Assembly (NCBI GenBank): GCA_037953625.1
Contig: CM075649.1
Coordinates: 107,017,290-107,081,289 of the forward strand
Direction of reading: 5' to 3'
DNA: 64,000 nt
Origin: Crotalaria pallida
Lineage: Eukaryota > Streptophyta > Magnoliopsida > Fabales > Fabaceae
Shown here: piece after piece, positions 11,944-24,227 of the stretch
How the letters are laid out: every line of letters begins with the position of its first letter
Position numbering within the stretch: position 1 is the first letter of the stretch
The notes under the pieces: model-generated
What the model saw: the letters and a program-made list of their open reading frames with translations, nothing else
Database searches by the model: none
Told to the model about the DNA's origin: nothing
Position numbers and translations under genes: made by a program

Positions 11944-13411
11944 CAAGACCAAAAATCACCAAACAAGTTTAGATCAACTTACACCATTAAACATGAAGAA
12001 GAAAACATGAAGAAGAAGATCTATTTCAAATTCATAAACGTCTCACACTTCACGGTTTGGACCATGAAGAAGAAGATCTACTTCAAATTCATATAGATCA
12101 TGAACAAAACTCTAGATCAAGGAAATTTGACTTGGAAATATGTAGATCTATCATGAAAACATCAAGATCTAACCTAAACATTTCCAACCGAATGATCAAA
12201 CATAGCTATACATATTACAAATAGAAATTGAATTCTTGAAAGTCCATAGTTAGGAATAAGATCACACATGAGCACATAAAATAAACATGCAAGAGAGAAG
12301 AAAACAAGATTACAAAATCAAGAACTAATTCTAAGACTTTCTAGGTCTTCGGTTTATACCAAAAGAAAAGGTCTCCAACACTTCTAAGCACTTGATCTTC
12401 AAGGATTCCTAGGTTTTGGGCTTTGGACTCTCCTTCTTCTTCCTCCTAACCTCACGGTTTCTCCTTCTTCTTTCTCTTTTTTTTTCTTTGTCTAAGAGTT
12501 GGAGGAGCTCTTAGACTTGTGTTGGTGTGGGTGTTGGACGAAAGATTGAATGAGAAATGAAGTGAAAAATGAAGTTAAGGACAAGGCTTATATAAAAATT
12601 CATGGCTTCCTATTTTGGCCCTCATGCAATTCGGTCCTAGTGCAAATGGGAGGGGTAAATTCGGCCTTCTCAAAGATTGCATGGGTGGAGGTTAGAAAAA
12701 TTCAAAAGGGGACAATGTAGGGGACATAAGGCTTAGGGTTCATTCTAGGCTTTTGACTTCTTTGGCTCTCCTTAGGGTTTTAACCATTTAGTTAGGATTA
12801 GTTGGGAAATTGGTTTGGGCTTGGTTCCTTTGGTTACACTTAGGAAATTCTAGGCTTTCCTACACTCACTCACACACGGCACATACACACACATATACAC
12901 ATTTTCATGCATTCCCACACACTTACACGTATTGCACCTACATGCATACACCTACCATTTCACACATACATTCATACAAAACCGTACATATATATGCATG
13001 CATTCATTTATACATTATATTTTTATTTCTTAATCATTTATACTCTAAACATATAATCACCAAGTTCACATAATAATTTAAACATTTTCTAGAAACCATA
13101 TTAACATATATCAAACACATACGAATCCATCACATAAAGGCAGAAAACAAATCACTTTCTCATAAAATAACTCTTGTTTTGAAATTCACTATTTCTTCAA
13201 AGCATGGAAATATTAAACATCTAATATTTTTTTTCTAGGTTCAACTTTAAAACTTATGACTTTTGAAAACCATCTCTTTAAAATCACTAGACACTTTGAA
13301 AACGTGAATTTAGGAAAAATTATTTAAGAAAATATTCTTTTCAAAACACTCTCCTCACAATAAATTTCTTTAGTATTTTAATTCAATACGAGGAATTTGC
13401 GGGGTGTTACA
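11944..13411 (-). mobile_element. Family X giant LTR, copy X3, second segment
   Basis: Continues 1-3208 after the Y insertion and ends with GCGGGGTGTTACA at 13411, the family X terminus. The flank CCTTC continues the interrupted X2 LTR tail. It contains a TATA-like run (CTTATATAAAAAT near 12587, usable on the minus strand as ATTTTTATATAAG) and a CA-rich microsatellite at about 12860-12990. No coding sequence is seen. Confidence 0.75.
12860..12990. repeat. CA-rich microsatellite in X3
   Basis: Imperfect ACACAC/CATACA tract. Comparable tracts lie at 13785-13885, 21155-21265 and 26535-26620 at the same place in the other X copies, so it belongs to the LTR family. Confidence 0.7.
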
Positions 13412-14488
13412 CCTTCTCTCTTTCTCTATTTCTTTTCTTATTTCTCTCTAAGAGTTTGGATGGGCTCTTAGAGGGTGTTGATGTTCGAAGGGTGGAAATG
13501 AAGTGAGTGAAGGTGAAATGAACTAAGGGTTCATGCTCATATAGGCAAGTTCACCATTCCCCATTTTGGCCTTGTAAAATTCGGCCTAAACACAACTAAG
13601 AAGGGCGAAGTGGTCTTCTCAAAAGTTTGCATGGCCAAGGGTCTCCAAAGTCAAGGAGACAAGATGAAGTGGTCTAGGTCTTTAGGGGTCATCTAGGTCT
13701 AGTGGATAGTTGGCTCTTAGTTAGGGTTTTCTTCTAATTTGGTTTGGTTTTGTTTCTAGTTTGGTTCCTTAATTGCTTACTCACTAAGCACACACACACA
13801 CTCACACACGGCACACACACATATAGCACACATACACTCACATGGATGCAAAGCACAAACCGTGGCACTCTCACACACATACACATGTCACATACATTTT
13901 TATTTTCCTAAATCATTAATTTATTTCTAATCAATTTTTACTTAAAATTATTAATTCACACCACAAATCAATTAATTCATATAACAAGGCACTTAAACTT
14001 AAGAAATCATATTCGCATGCATCATCTAGTACACATACATTAAATTAAACACATAACACATAAGGATTCATGCCAAAATAACATCACAAAAGCACATTTT
14101 TCTTAAAATTCGTTTTTCTTATATTCAGAAAATAAATTTTTATAAAACAGCCCATAAAATTCTAAAAATTACATTTTCAAATTCTAGGTTTCAAAACGAT
14201 CGTTTTCATATAAAGATCATTAAATTCCGAGTTACAGTTTAAAAGATACACATTTTCAAAGGTAACAGACCCAAAAATTTCATTTCTAGCAAAAATCATC
14301 TCTTAATAAAAATCACCAAACAAAATCATTCACTTTTCTTATAGAAAATACTTTGTTTATAAAAATCCATGGAGAATCATCATTGCATTTCTTTCTCTTG
14401 AAAAATACTTTTTCTCAAAATCATAATTTCAAGGTTTCTTTCGTTAAAAATCGTTTACACACGTACGGGAAAAATGCGGGGTGTTACA
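13412..14488 (-). repeat. Element X2, 3' LTR tail
   Basis: Almost identical to 20783-21855 of the partner LTR, ending AAAAATGCGGGGTGTTACA at 14488 directly before the polypurine tract. The rest of this LTR lies left of the window because X3 inserted into it. Confidence 0.85.
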
Positions 14489-16062
14489 TTCTCCCCAACT
14501 TGAAGATTTCTCGTCCTCGAGAAATGCTGCGCAGAGTCTGTCTAATCCGTGAACGCATAGCTCCTTGAAGAAATTCTTTTCCTTTCCACTGTAGCAATTG
14601 TCGCATTTTCGAATATGCACCGTCTATTTGTCGCTCTCAAGGGTATTTCAAATAGATTACTTGCAAAAGTAATCTCTTGGGGTGCTTTCAACAACACACA
14701 TGATGGGGTAAAAACAACACGGTTTCATGAAAAACAAAGAACTGGGGTTTCAAAGGTATCAAAACAGCATCAAGATAACAGGGTTACGTCTATTTAGGGT
14801 CAAGACACCACCACGCCTAGGGTCACATCCATATTATCAATTCAAGCCTAAACAAGTTAATCCTCAGAATCTCACGTTTCCAACTACTCCCCAACTTAAA
14901 TGATGCAGATCTCCCAACACCACACTTATCATCACACACTTAACCTCTAAACACTCCTATCCTTTACCACTTTTTGATCAATTCTTACAAAATTTCCCAT
15001 CACTTAGCTTCAATCTATCCTCTTAATGCCTTAACAACCGCTTATCCTCAAGGAACACTTACTATTTCACTCCTTATTTCAAACACTTGATCACATGACT
15101 TAAACACTCTAAACCATTAAAAAATTTCAACTCAAAGATCTATTACCCATTACCATATCAAATCTTAAATTTTCACCTATCCTTGGGTCAACACTTAAGG
15201 ATTCTATCCACAAATTCCACCATCTTACCAATTCGACTTTACCATATCATCACTTATTCTCCTCTACCTAACCATTTCCAACTCAAACCAAAACACTTAT
15301 AACTCTAATATCTGATCATCACCTTAATTTCTTCCTCATCTTACCATCATCTAAACCATTAATTTAATCACTCCGACACCAAACTTCTTAATCCTAATCA
15401 CTTCACATAACTAACCACTAAGACTCCAAGGATACTCCGAGACTCATACTTCCGTCAACCCACACTTACTAATCCTTATTCTCCCTAGACTTTGCAACTT
15501 TTACCTGACACACTCCATCACTAACTCTCTAGTCTAGACCCATCTACTTGACTGGGTAAGGTGTCAGGGTTCAATTTTCTCATCAAATTTTTTGGAAGAA
15601 CAAATGTCTGGGCAAATAGTGAAAAAAGAACCTTGGGTTCATATACAGTTAGGGCTTTATCAAAAACAGGGTCTAGGATTTTCAGAAAAGGCTTTTTCCA
15701 AGCACCGTGCCAAAGCAATTTGGCGCACATATGGTTTTCACAAGAAAAGTTTTAATCAAGAAAAGAAGGGGTCTAGTCACAAGACGAATCTTACGGGTTA
15801 AGGGTCACCGCAAACAAACGGGTTTACGTCAAAAAGAATTTCAACAAAGATAGCTCGAACCGCGAATTAACGTTCCATGACGACACTGTGCACTCCTTCT
15901 TGATTCCCTTGCAGACGAAAACTGGCACTTTCCAGGAAAACGTTCGCGCACTCTTGGCGTTCCTGTTCTCGTCTATTGCTAACCTAATACTAACGTACAC
16001 ACAGAGTATGTAAATCCATGCATAAGGTTACTTGAATCCAAACATAGCTCTGATACCAAAAC
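14489..16062 (-). mobile_element. Element X2 internal region (non-coding)
   Basis: 1.57 kb between the X2 LTRs. On the minus strand the left end reads CTCGAGGACGAGAAATCTTC, then the polypurine tract AGTTGGGGAGAA (14489-14500), as at chromovirus 3' ends. The right end carries the primer-binding site. Between them is AT-rich sequence with many CTTAATC/CACTTAT words and only short ORFs; no gag or pol motif is seen. With LTRs of about 5.8 kb the element is a LARD-type non-autonomous retrotransposon. Confidence 0.8.
16047..16058 (-). other. Primer-binding site of element X2
   Basis: The minus strand reads TGGTATCAGAGC, matching initiator tRNA-Met, next to the LTR end at 16063. It fixes the orientation of family X. 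Confidence 0.88.
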
Positions 16063-16477
16063 TGTAACACCCCGATTTGGCAACTTGAAAACCACAACTG
16101 TTTATAGTGAAAATTTGGGCCAAATTTTTTTTTTTCAAACAAGTGTTATGCAAGATGAGAACACTTGGGTTTTCAAAACACAGTTACAATTTAAAACTCA
16201 TGTTCTCACATTGCATAAACCTTTCAAGTTCCAAACCGAGATGTCACAAGACACCGCACTTTGAAACTTGTTTTCAAAAACATTGTTTAAAACACAGCCC
16301 GTTCACTCATTTCAAAACATCAGTACTAAAATAAACTTTAGTTGGGGTTACAGCACTATCGAGCCCGGATTTCTAAGTAACTGCAATGGAATTACAAAAC
16401 TCTGAAAGGGAAATTACCTAATCGCTAGTCATCGACACTAACATTTCCGCTGCGCTACTCTGATTCTTGGTACATCC

Positions 16478-16495
16478 ACTCCTCGGGTAAGGAGT
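16478..16495 (-). other. Short hairpin in X2 LTR
   Basis: Perfect 6-bp arms ACTCCT and AGGAGT with a 6-nt loop. It lies at a distance from the LTR end like that of the Y, Tekay and Z hairpins. Confidence 0.4.
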
Positions 16496-17156
16496 AGAGG
16501 CATCCTCGTCAGTCTCCCTAACAATGCTTTCCATAACCACTTCTTGGGCTTTCTTTTCCTCCTCATACCGAGCTAGCAATCTCTCCGTGCTTTCCTTTCT
16601 AAGGACCATACAAAATTTTCCCAATACAAAGCAAAAGTACGAGAGAGTGAGCTACCCAAAACATGTAATGTCGACTATGTGGATTTACAATAGGCAATTA
16701 TTAAGATAAAACAATAAATAACAAACAAAACATATAAACAAACATAATCATTATCATCATCATCATATAAACACCGTCTCTTTATCACTTCTCAAAACTT
16801 AATCCCATTTCTCAACTCAATACTCAAATACCACAACTGTACTTTTCTTTTTGGATTTTTATGTTATTAAGTTTTATCATCTCAGTTCACTCAATGACTT
16901 GGGGAACCATCATTGAGGAAAAACGACTCTCACGTCTACATCTCCTCGGTCATCCATCCACACCTAGTCGGAAGCAAACAGGAGTACAGGACCTTTACCA
17001 CGCGGGCACGACAGCTGTCACCCAACAAATGGTCCCAGACCAGGAGGCCTTGCCTCAAATCATAATCATAATTAACAGTGCACGCTCTCAGCGGCAATCA
17101 CAAATGCCCCGTTCCAGTCCCTCTCACTGTTCTCGATTTGCAATCTAGGGGGCGAC

Positions 17157-17259
17157 AGTACAGTTCTAGTCTCGAGTGCAGAACTTACCACGGTATTAGA
17201 TCCAGTCCCCACCACGTTAGTGCACCACTTATGGAGTTCGTTCTGCCTAGAACAGTACT
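17157..17259. repeat. Long-range inverted repeat in X2 LTR
   Basis: Arms AGTACAGTTCTAG and CTAGAACAGTACT pair at 12 of 13 positions. Counterpart of 431-532, with different arm sequence. Confidence 0.65.
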
Positions 17260-17924
17260 CTAGACTTCTTGACGTTTCACCGTCATCGTCCTCCCCTAAT
17301 GCAATCTCGTCCTATGTATCCGCAGATACTTATCGTTTCTTCCTCTCCACTACTTCGACACACTCTCATACCTCACCGCGTTATTCATGTATTTTAATAG
17401 TCTTTTAAAGTTTTAGAAGATTTAAGGGTTTTAAAGTTTATTAACGGCTTAATCCTACTAGTCGGCTCGTCCTTGGTGCATCCCTTCAACAAAGCCCGAC
17501 CTCTAATCATTCAAACTGTTCCCCAATTCACCACATAACATTTTAACATCTCATATCACAATCTTTCTCCTCTCATCTCCTCACTTTCTCAAAGCTCATC
17601 AACTTTCACAAAAACTCATTTCCAAAATGCCTCTTCGTAAATCTTTTTGAAAACTATAATTTCACCAAAACTTCCTTTCACAAATCTTTTTCAAGATAAC
17701 TTTTCGCAAACTTTCTCAAAACCGTTCTTTCACAAAATTTTCTCAAAAATATTGTTTCCAAAAAGGCTTTCTCAAATATCATTTCAAAAACTTTACCAAA
17801 AAGGTTGGTTCCAAAACTTTTCTCAAAATTGTATCTTTTTGGAAACCTTTTTCCAAAAATTTCTTTTCACAAATCTTTTCAAAAATCTCTTTTAAAAAAC
17901 CGTTTTCAAAAATCACATTTTTGG

Positions 17925-18040
17925 ATGAGTGCTAATGGAGGAGCAAGCTCAACTCAACACTAGGCTCTTTCCAAAAATGAAAACGAGAAATCATATTTTT
18001 GCTGGGCGCTAATGGAGGAGCAAGCTCAACTCAACACTAG
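17925..18040. repeat. Tandem duplication in X2 LTR
   Basis: The block GCTAATGGAGGAGCAAGCTC plus AACTCAACACTAG occurs twice, about 77 bp apart, whereas X3 has it once near 1145. A local duplication after the copies separated. Confidence 0.8.
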
Positions 18041-21000
18041 TCCCAGACTAAAACCAAAAACAACAAGGGCCACACCACATCTCAATTCCATAACTCATCT
18101 CCCTTCCATAACTCATCTCAGTCTCATCTCTTATCTCTTTGCCATTCCAACTGCTCGCCATTATTCCTTATTCATACAACCTTTATTATCACTCTTCTTT
18201 CTTTCCATCATATTTTCTTTCTTACTTTTACAATTTAATTCTCTTCCACATTATTCATCCACACCCATATATCTCAACAGTATCATAACTAGTTACCAAT
18301 AAATAAATCATAATGTAATTAAACAACTCAACATAATCAACCAGAGAACATAATATCATAATAGACCAATCTCAGCCGTTCGGGTGGATAGCTAGACAAA
18401 CAATCAAGCAATCGCTATCACATACACCACTACGCTAAATGAGATTGGAGTCCAACCTTTGAGATGATTGGACCTCTTAATAAGTTACCTACTACCACGG
18501 CGTCTTAAGGGAAGCCCCTCTCTCACCTCAAATACCGTAGGCCTCCGCAAGCGTTCCAAGATTTTCCGATCGCTAATCCCGTCTCATTTCCTTTGCGTCG
18601 GTCGTCCGAACTATAGCATTTTTCCCCGTGCATTAGAAACGTTTTAACGAATTCATTACTTTATTTTAGAAAACACCTTGAAATCATTTCTTTTTGAAAA
18701 CACATGGTTCTTAATCACAAAGTTTTTAAATCCACATTAAATAAAATGTTTTCAAGAAAACTTGAAAATAACTTTCTTATCAAAACAGAATCCTTAATTT
18801 AAAGTGTTCATGTTATAAAAATCCTTACTCTTAGTCATTAAACAAAACTCCAGAACTTAAGAAAATCAAATCAATTTAAGTTTCTTAAATCATACTTTTC
18901 AGTAAAACATTTTTCAATCAGTTAGAAATTCAAACATAGAAAAACACATTCAAACAACTCATCATTAAAACATTCACAACTTCACATAATATTAGTCATA
19001 TTAAAAATCATTGGATTTTCAACAAAATTCCTTTTTAATTATTAAATCAATTTACTTATTTTTATCTTTAAAAACCGAAAAGGGGTTTAAAACAAACAAC
19101 ACATAGCATCACACACATAAAAGCATAGTCTTTCACAAAGATTATTTCATGGAGATAATTTCCCTAACTACACTAACATGCCTAGGCCGAATCACATAGA
19201 TGTAAATTTTACAAAGATTCATGCACACAAACAAGCACATCACAATTGAAATCATTTTTCTTTCTTTTTAGATTAGAAACCGAGAGCATGAAAAGGAAAA
19301 CTTAATTTAATTTCTTAATCCTAAATCAACAACAAGTCAAATTGCAAATCACTCCAAAGTTTCATTTTTATTTTATTCTTTAACTTAATGATTTCATGCA
19401 TGCACATACTAAGCTCTTAGATTAAATTAATGCAATCTAAACAATAATCAAATATGATTTCCTATTCCTATCCCTCATGGCCGAATGCCCACATGCAATG
19501 ATGCAAGGTTTTTAGTTAAATTTTCAACATACCAAAGCCACAAAATTAAATCATCAAGACATGTAGGAATTCAAAACATACTCCCCAAGACATCATACCA
19601 CATCAACATTCATCACTTTATCAAAGCAAATTCTTATTAAAGAACAAAACTTAGGTTCATCACTTAATTTCAAATATAAATCAAGATTACATCTTAGACT
19701 TCTAAAATTGATGTGCACGTACTTAGAATTATTAGATCTAACCCTATTATGCACATGCATTAGCTAAAAAGCATGGGATTCATTTTTATTAAATATGGTT
19801 GAATGGCCTTTTACAAAACATAGCACAAACAACACTAAATACTTAAGCTAAATCACGTTCATACATCAAAATTTATTTTAAAACTTGCTTATTAAATTTG
19901 TCTTCCAAAACCGTGACATGTATCACATATAAACATGATTTTTCTACTTAAAATCAACATGCATGATTTAAAAAAAACTTGGATCATGAAATATAGGCAT
20001 ATAAATCAACAAGTCATCATCAAGTAATCATGAAAAATAAAAGATTTCCACTTTATTTTCAAGCAAGCTCAAATCATTTATTTATCCATGAAGAAATTAC
20101 ACAAACACAACATAGATCATCATTTAAGCAAACAAAATTTAACATGCAAGACTAAAAATTCTAGATCTATTATTAATCAGGTTCAAAGAACAAATTAATT
20201 TACCAAATCATTTCTTAAAGGCATGAGAGCTCACGGTTTCAACAAGAAATCTAACATGCAAGACCAAGTAATTTTTCTTTACCATTTATTAAACTTAGAT
20301 CATAAATTGATTTGTCAAATAAACACTTAAACTCACATAGATCATGATTTGAAACAAGAAAAATATACATGCATGAAAGATATAGGTTAAGCTTCACAAA
20401 ATCACAAACAAAACTTTTAGATCTTTAGGTTTGAGTTAGAAAATATTTAGATCTAACAAAGAAAGTGTAAACCGAACCACAAACATAAATCTACACATAT
20501 TACAAATTATGTTGAGTCCTTAAAAGTCCAAAACCCAAAAAGAATAACATATAAATTCACCTTACAAGTCATGAAAATAAACATGCAAGAAGAAAATAAG
20601 AAAGGGATCTACAACTAAAAAGAAAAACTAGACTATTACATTTCTTCCTCTTGTTCTTCGGATTTCCTAGAAAGAAGGGTGGTTCTTTGAGCTCCTAAAA
20701 CTCTTGATCCTTAAGGGAAAGGCTAGGTCAAGCTTGGATTTTCTCCTTCCTACCTTCTAAGGCTCCACGGCCACTTCTCCTTCTCTCTTTCTCTATTTCT
20801 TTTCTTATTTCTCTCTAAGAGTTTGGATGGGCTCTTAGAGGGTGTTGATGTTCGAAGGGTGGAAATGAAGTGAGTGAAGGTGAAATGAACTAAGGGTTAA
20901 TGCTCATATAGGCAAGTTCACCATTCCCCATTTTGGCCTTGTAAAATTCGGCCTAAACACAACTAAGAAGGGCGAAGTGGTCTTCTTAAAAGTTTGCATG

Positions 21001-21855
21001 GCCAAGGGTCTCCAAAGTCAAGGAGACAAGATGAAGTGGTCTAGGTCTTTAGGGGTCATCTAGGTCTAGTGGATAGTTGGCTCTTAGTTAGGGTTTTCTT
21101 CTAATTTGGTTTGGTTTTGTTTCTAGTTTGGTTCCTTAATTGCTTACTCACTAAGCACACACACACACACTCACACGGCACACACACATATAGCACACAT
21201 ACACTCACATGCATGCAAAGCACAAACCGTGGCACTCTCACACACATACACATGTCACATACATTTTTATTTTCCTAAATCATTAATTTATTTCTAATCA
21301 ATTTTTACTTAAAATTATTAATTCACACCACAAATCAATTAATTCATATAACAAGGCACTTAAACTTAAGAAATCATATTCGCATGCATCATCTAGTACA
21401 CATACATTAAATTAAACACATAACACATAAGGATTCATGCCAAAATAACATCACAAAAGCACATTTTTCTTAAAATTCGTTTTTCTTATATTCAGAAAAT
21501 AAATTTTTATAAAACAGCCCATAAAATTCTAAAAATTACATTTTCTAATTCTAGGTTTCAAAATGATCGTTTTCATATAAAGATCATTAAATTCCGAGTT
21601 ACGGTTTAAAAGATACACATTTTCAAAGGTAACAGACCCAAAAATTTCATTTCTAGCAAAAATCATCTCTTAATAAAAATCACCAAACAAAATCATTCAC
21701 TTTTCTTATAGAAAATACTTTGTTTATAAAAATCCATGGAGAATCATCATTGCATTTCTTTCTCTTGAAAAATACTTTTTCTCAAAATCATAATTTCAAG
21801 GTTTCTTTCGTTAAAAATCGTTTACGCACGTACGGGAAAAATGCGGGGTGTTACA

Positions 21856-23438
21856 CATGAAGTCATTTTATTTATTTTAGTGCTCAAAACCGTGAGCATA
21901 CAGTAGGAAAAATTTACAACTTAAATTTCATTTTCCAAAACAAAATCAACACACACTTTAAATCACAAATTATCACACATATTTCTTTTAAATTCAATCA
22001 CTTCATGCATGCACTTTTAAAGCTTTCTTATAAAAATAGTTCCATCATGCATGTTCTCTAGATGAGGGACAAGCATAGCTACTTATTTTCCCTAGTATGG
22101 TCGAAAGTCAACATGTAAAAAGACATGGTTTCATTTATTTTCAACACACACAAAATCACATAATTATAACCAAGGCATGTAAAGTACTCATCATTCATTC
22201 ACATCAACCTTCACAAAATAAACTTCAATTTCATTATTCTATAAAAATCAAGGTTACACTTAAAAATTTCCAAAAATAACATATATGCACTTGAAATCAA
22301 TGGATCTAACCTTAAAACAAACATGCATCAACTTTTACCAAATAAAAAGCATAAATTCCACTTTTTCCTAATCATGGCTGAATGGCCTCTAAAAAAATAG
22401 TTCATGCACATAATCAAATACTCAATGAAAATCATGTTTATGCTTTGAAAATCATTTTTAAGACTTAGTTTCTTTAATCTTTTAAAACCGAATCATATAT
22501 ATAAAAAAAGAAACACAAACTTTTCACTTGAAAATAACATGTAAGTCAAGGATCTAAACATTTTTAATCTATCTAACAAAATAATTACATGCACATACTC
22601 AAAACAACTACAATCAACACAAAATTAACATGCAAGACTAGATCATGAATTTATTTATCAAAAAACCACATAAACACATATATAGATCACGGATCTAAAC
22701 AAGAAAATAGACATGCAAGAGGAATCAAAGCAAACACTCAAACTTAAACACAATTCTTACATAAACCATGAAGAAGAAAATATACAAATTAAAGATCAAA
22801 GCCTTTTCAAGCACAAATACTCAAGATCAATACATACACACAACATGCAAGCCATTTAATTTCACTTTATCATCAATTCAACTTAGATCATAGGTTTAAA
22901 GCATATACACATCACGGTTTAGAAGAGAAAAAGTAGACATGCAAGATGATCTATTTAGTTTTCACAAAATCTTAATTTTTCTTTAAATCTATAGGAGTTT
23001 AGTTAGAAAATTATTAGATCCAACAATAAAAATCCAAACCGAAACAAAAGCATAAAAATAACATATTACAAATTAATCTAAGTCCTTAAAGTCCTTGATC
23101 TAACAAAATCAACACATAATAACATCTTTGAAACCATAAAATAGAACATGCAAGAAGAAAAGAATATAGATCCATAAACTAGAAAGAAAAATCTACACTA
23201 TTACAAGTCTTCTTCTTCTTCAAATCCTACCATGAAAGGTTGGTTCTCTAGCTCCTAAAGCTCTTGATCTTCAAGGAAAACTCCTAGGTTTTGAGCTTGA
23301 ATTCCTCCTTCTTTTCTTTCCAATCCCACGGCCTCTCCCTCTCTCACTTTCTTTTTCTTTTCTCTAAGAGCTTTAGAGTTTCTCTTAGAGATGTGTTTTG
23401 GGTTGGAAGTGTAGAATGAATTGGGTGAAAAGAAAATG
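21856..23438 (-). mobile_element. Family X giant LTR, copy X1, segment before solo LTR Z
   Basis: Resumes the older X1 LTR at the point where X2 inserted. Its start aligns with about 19250 of the X2 LTR (the AAACCGAGAGCATG region). It is interrupted at 23438 by Z and continues after 26258. AT-rich, no coding sequence. Confidence 0.7.
23434..23438. repeat. Target-site duplication of solo LTR Z, left (AAATG)
   Basis: AAATG precedes TGTAACATCCC and is repeated at 26254-26258. Confidence 0.9.
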
Positions 23439-23767
23439 TGTAACATCCCGAATTTTAATTCAAATAATATTTAGAATAACTATAAGATTTGGAAGTAAGG
23501 ATTATTCTAAAAAGGATTTAAAATGATGGATTAGGAGTTCTTTGAATGCCATAAAGGAATCAAGAAGCATTGGCATCAAAAAGGAGGTTGAAAGACGAAC
23601 AAAAGAGCGTTAGAAGCGATGTTTTTGGTGTTATAAACACCCTATATTAGGAAATTCAAAATAAAAGATTTACAACTCTAAAATTTGAGGAAGATCCAAC
23701 GGGTAACGAAGAAGTTATGGCCTTCCAAAGTCTGGATGCTGCAAAATTGTGCAGCTTAATTGCCTCT

Positions 23768-23822
23768 TAATCGCCTCTTAATCGATTAAGCTGCAATTTA
23801 ATCGATTATTAATCGATTAAGA
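23768..23822. promoter_or_regulatory. TAATCGATTA palindrome cluster before TATA-like box (Z)
   Basis: Three TTAATCGATTA words plus two near-copies (TTAATCGCC) in about 55 bp. They lie just upstream of AAATAAAAG (23841-23849), a plausible TATA box. Confidence 0.5.
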
Positions 23823-24227
23823 GCTGTTGCAGTAGAAAAAAAATAAAAGTCGTTCACGCGTGATTCTTGCCATAAACTCGAAATTTCTCTCTCTAGGGCA
23901 CCCAATCTCTCATCCCAAATCCATCAAGCCTCAAGAGAATCACTCCAAAACCCACCATCAAGTCTCTCTTGGTCTCTCCAAGTAAGTATGCATGTTCTTG
24001 ATTTCATTTCTCTCTCTTTAATTTGGATTTTCTCTCTCTCTTCCCACCTCTTGGTGAAGCATGAATTTCCCTTGTTTTTTTTGTCACAATCTCTTCATCG
24101 TTCTCATTTCTATGGCTTAGGGAAGAGTATCATCACTCTCTCCATCTTCTTGACTTGGGAGCTCTTTGTTTTGGGAGCGTTCGGAGCTAAAGCTTGGGTT
24201 TTTCCACTTTCCCTCTCTTTGGTTAAG

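Larger units (their letters stand above)
16063..21855 (-). repeat. Element X2, 5' LTR (complete, about 5.8 kb)
   Basis: Starts TGTAACACCCCG and ends CGGGGTGTTACA, 5793 bp. It is flanked on the left by the primer-binding site and on the right by X1 sequence. Noted inside it are a hairpin ACTCCT/AGGAGT (16478-16495), an inverted repeat 17157-17259, a tandem duplication 17925-18040 and a CA-rich tract 21155-21265. A minus-strand ORF of 68 codons (16418-16624) is rich in charged residues; I cannot assign it and it may be chance. No other coding content is seen. Confidence 0.85.

Noticed and set aside
12860..12990. CA tract as an independent microsatellite locus
   Set aside because: It recurs at the same place in all family X LTRs, so it is part of the LTR.
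16418..16624. 68-codon charged ORF in X2 LTR as a gene
   Set aside because: Plausible composition but short, inside an LTR, with no homologue seen in the other X copies within the window. Kept only as a note in the LTR entry.
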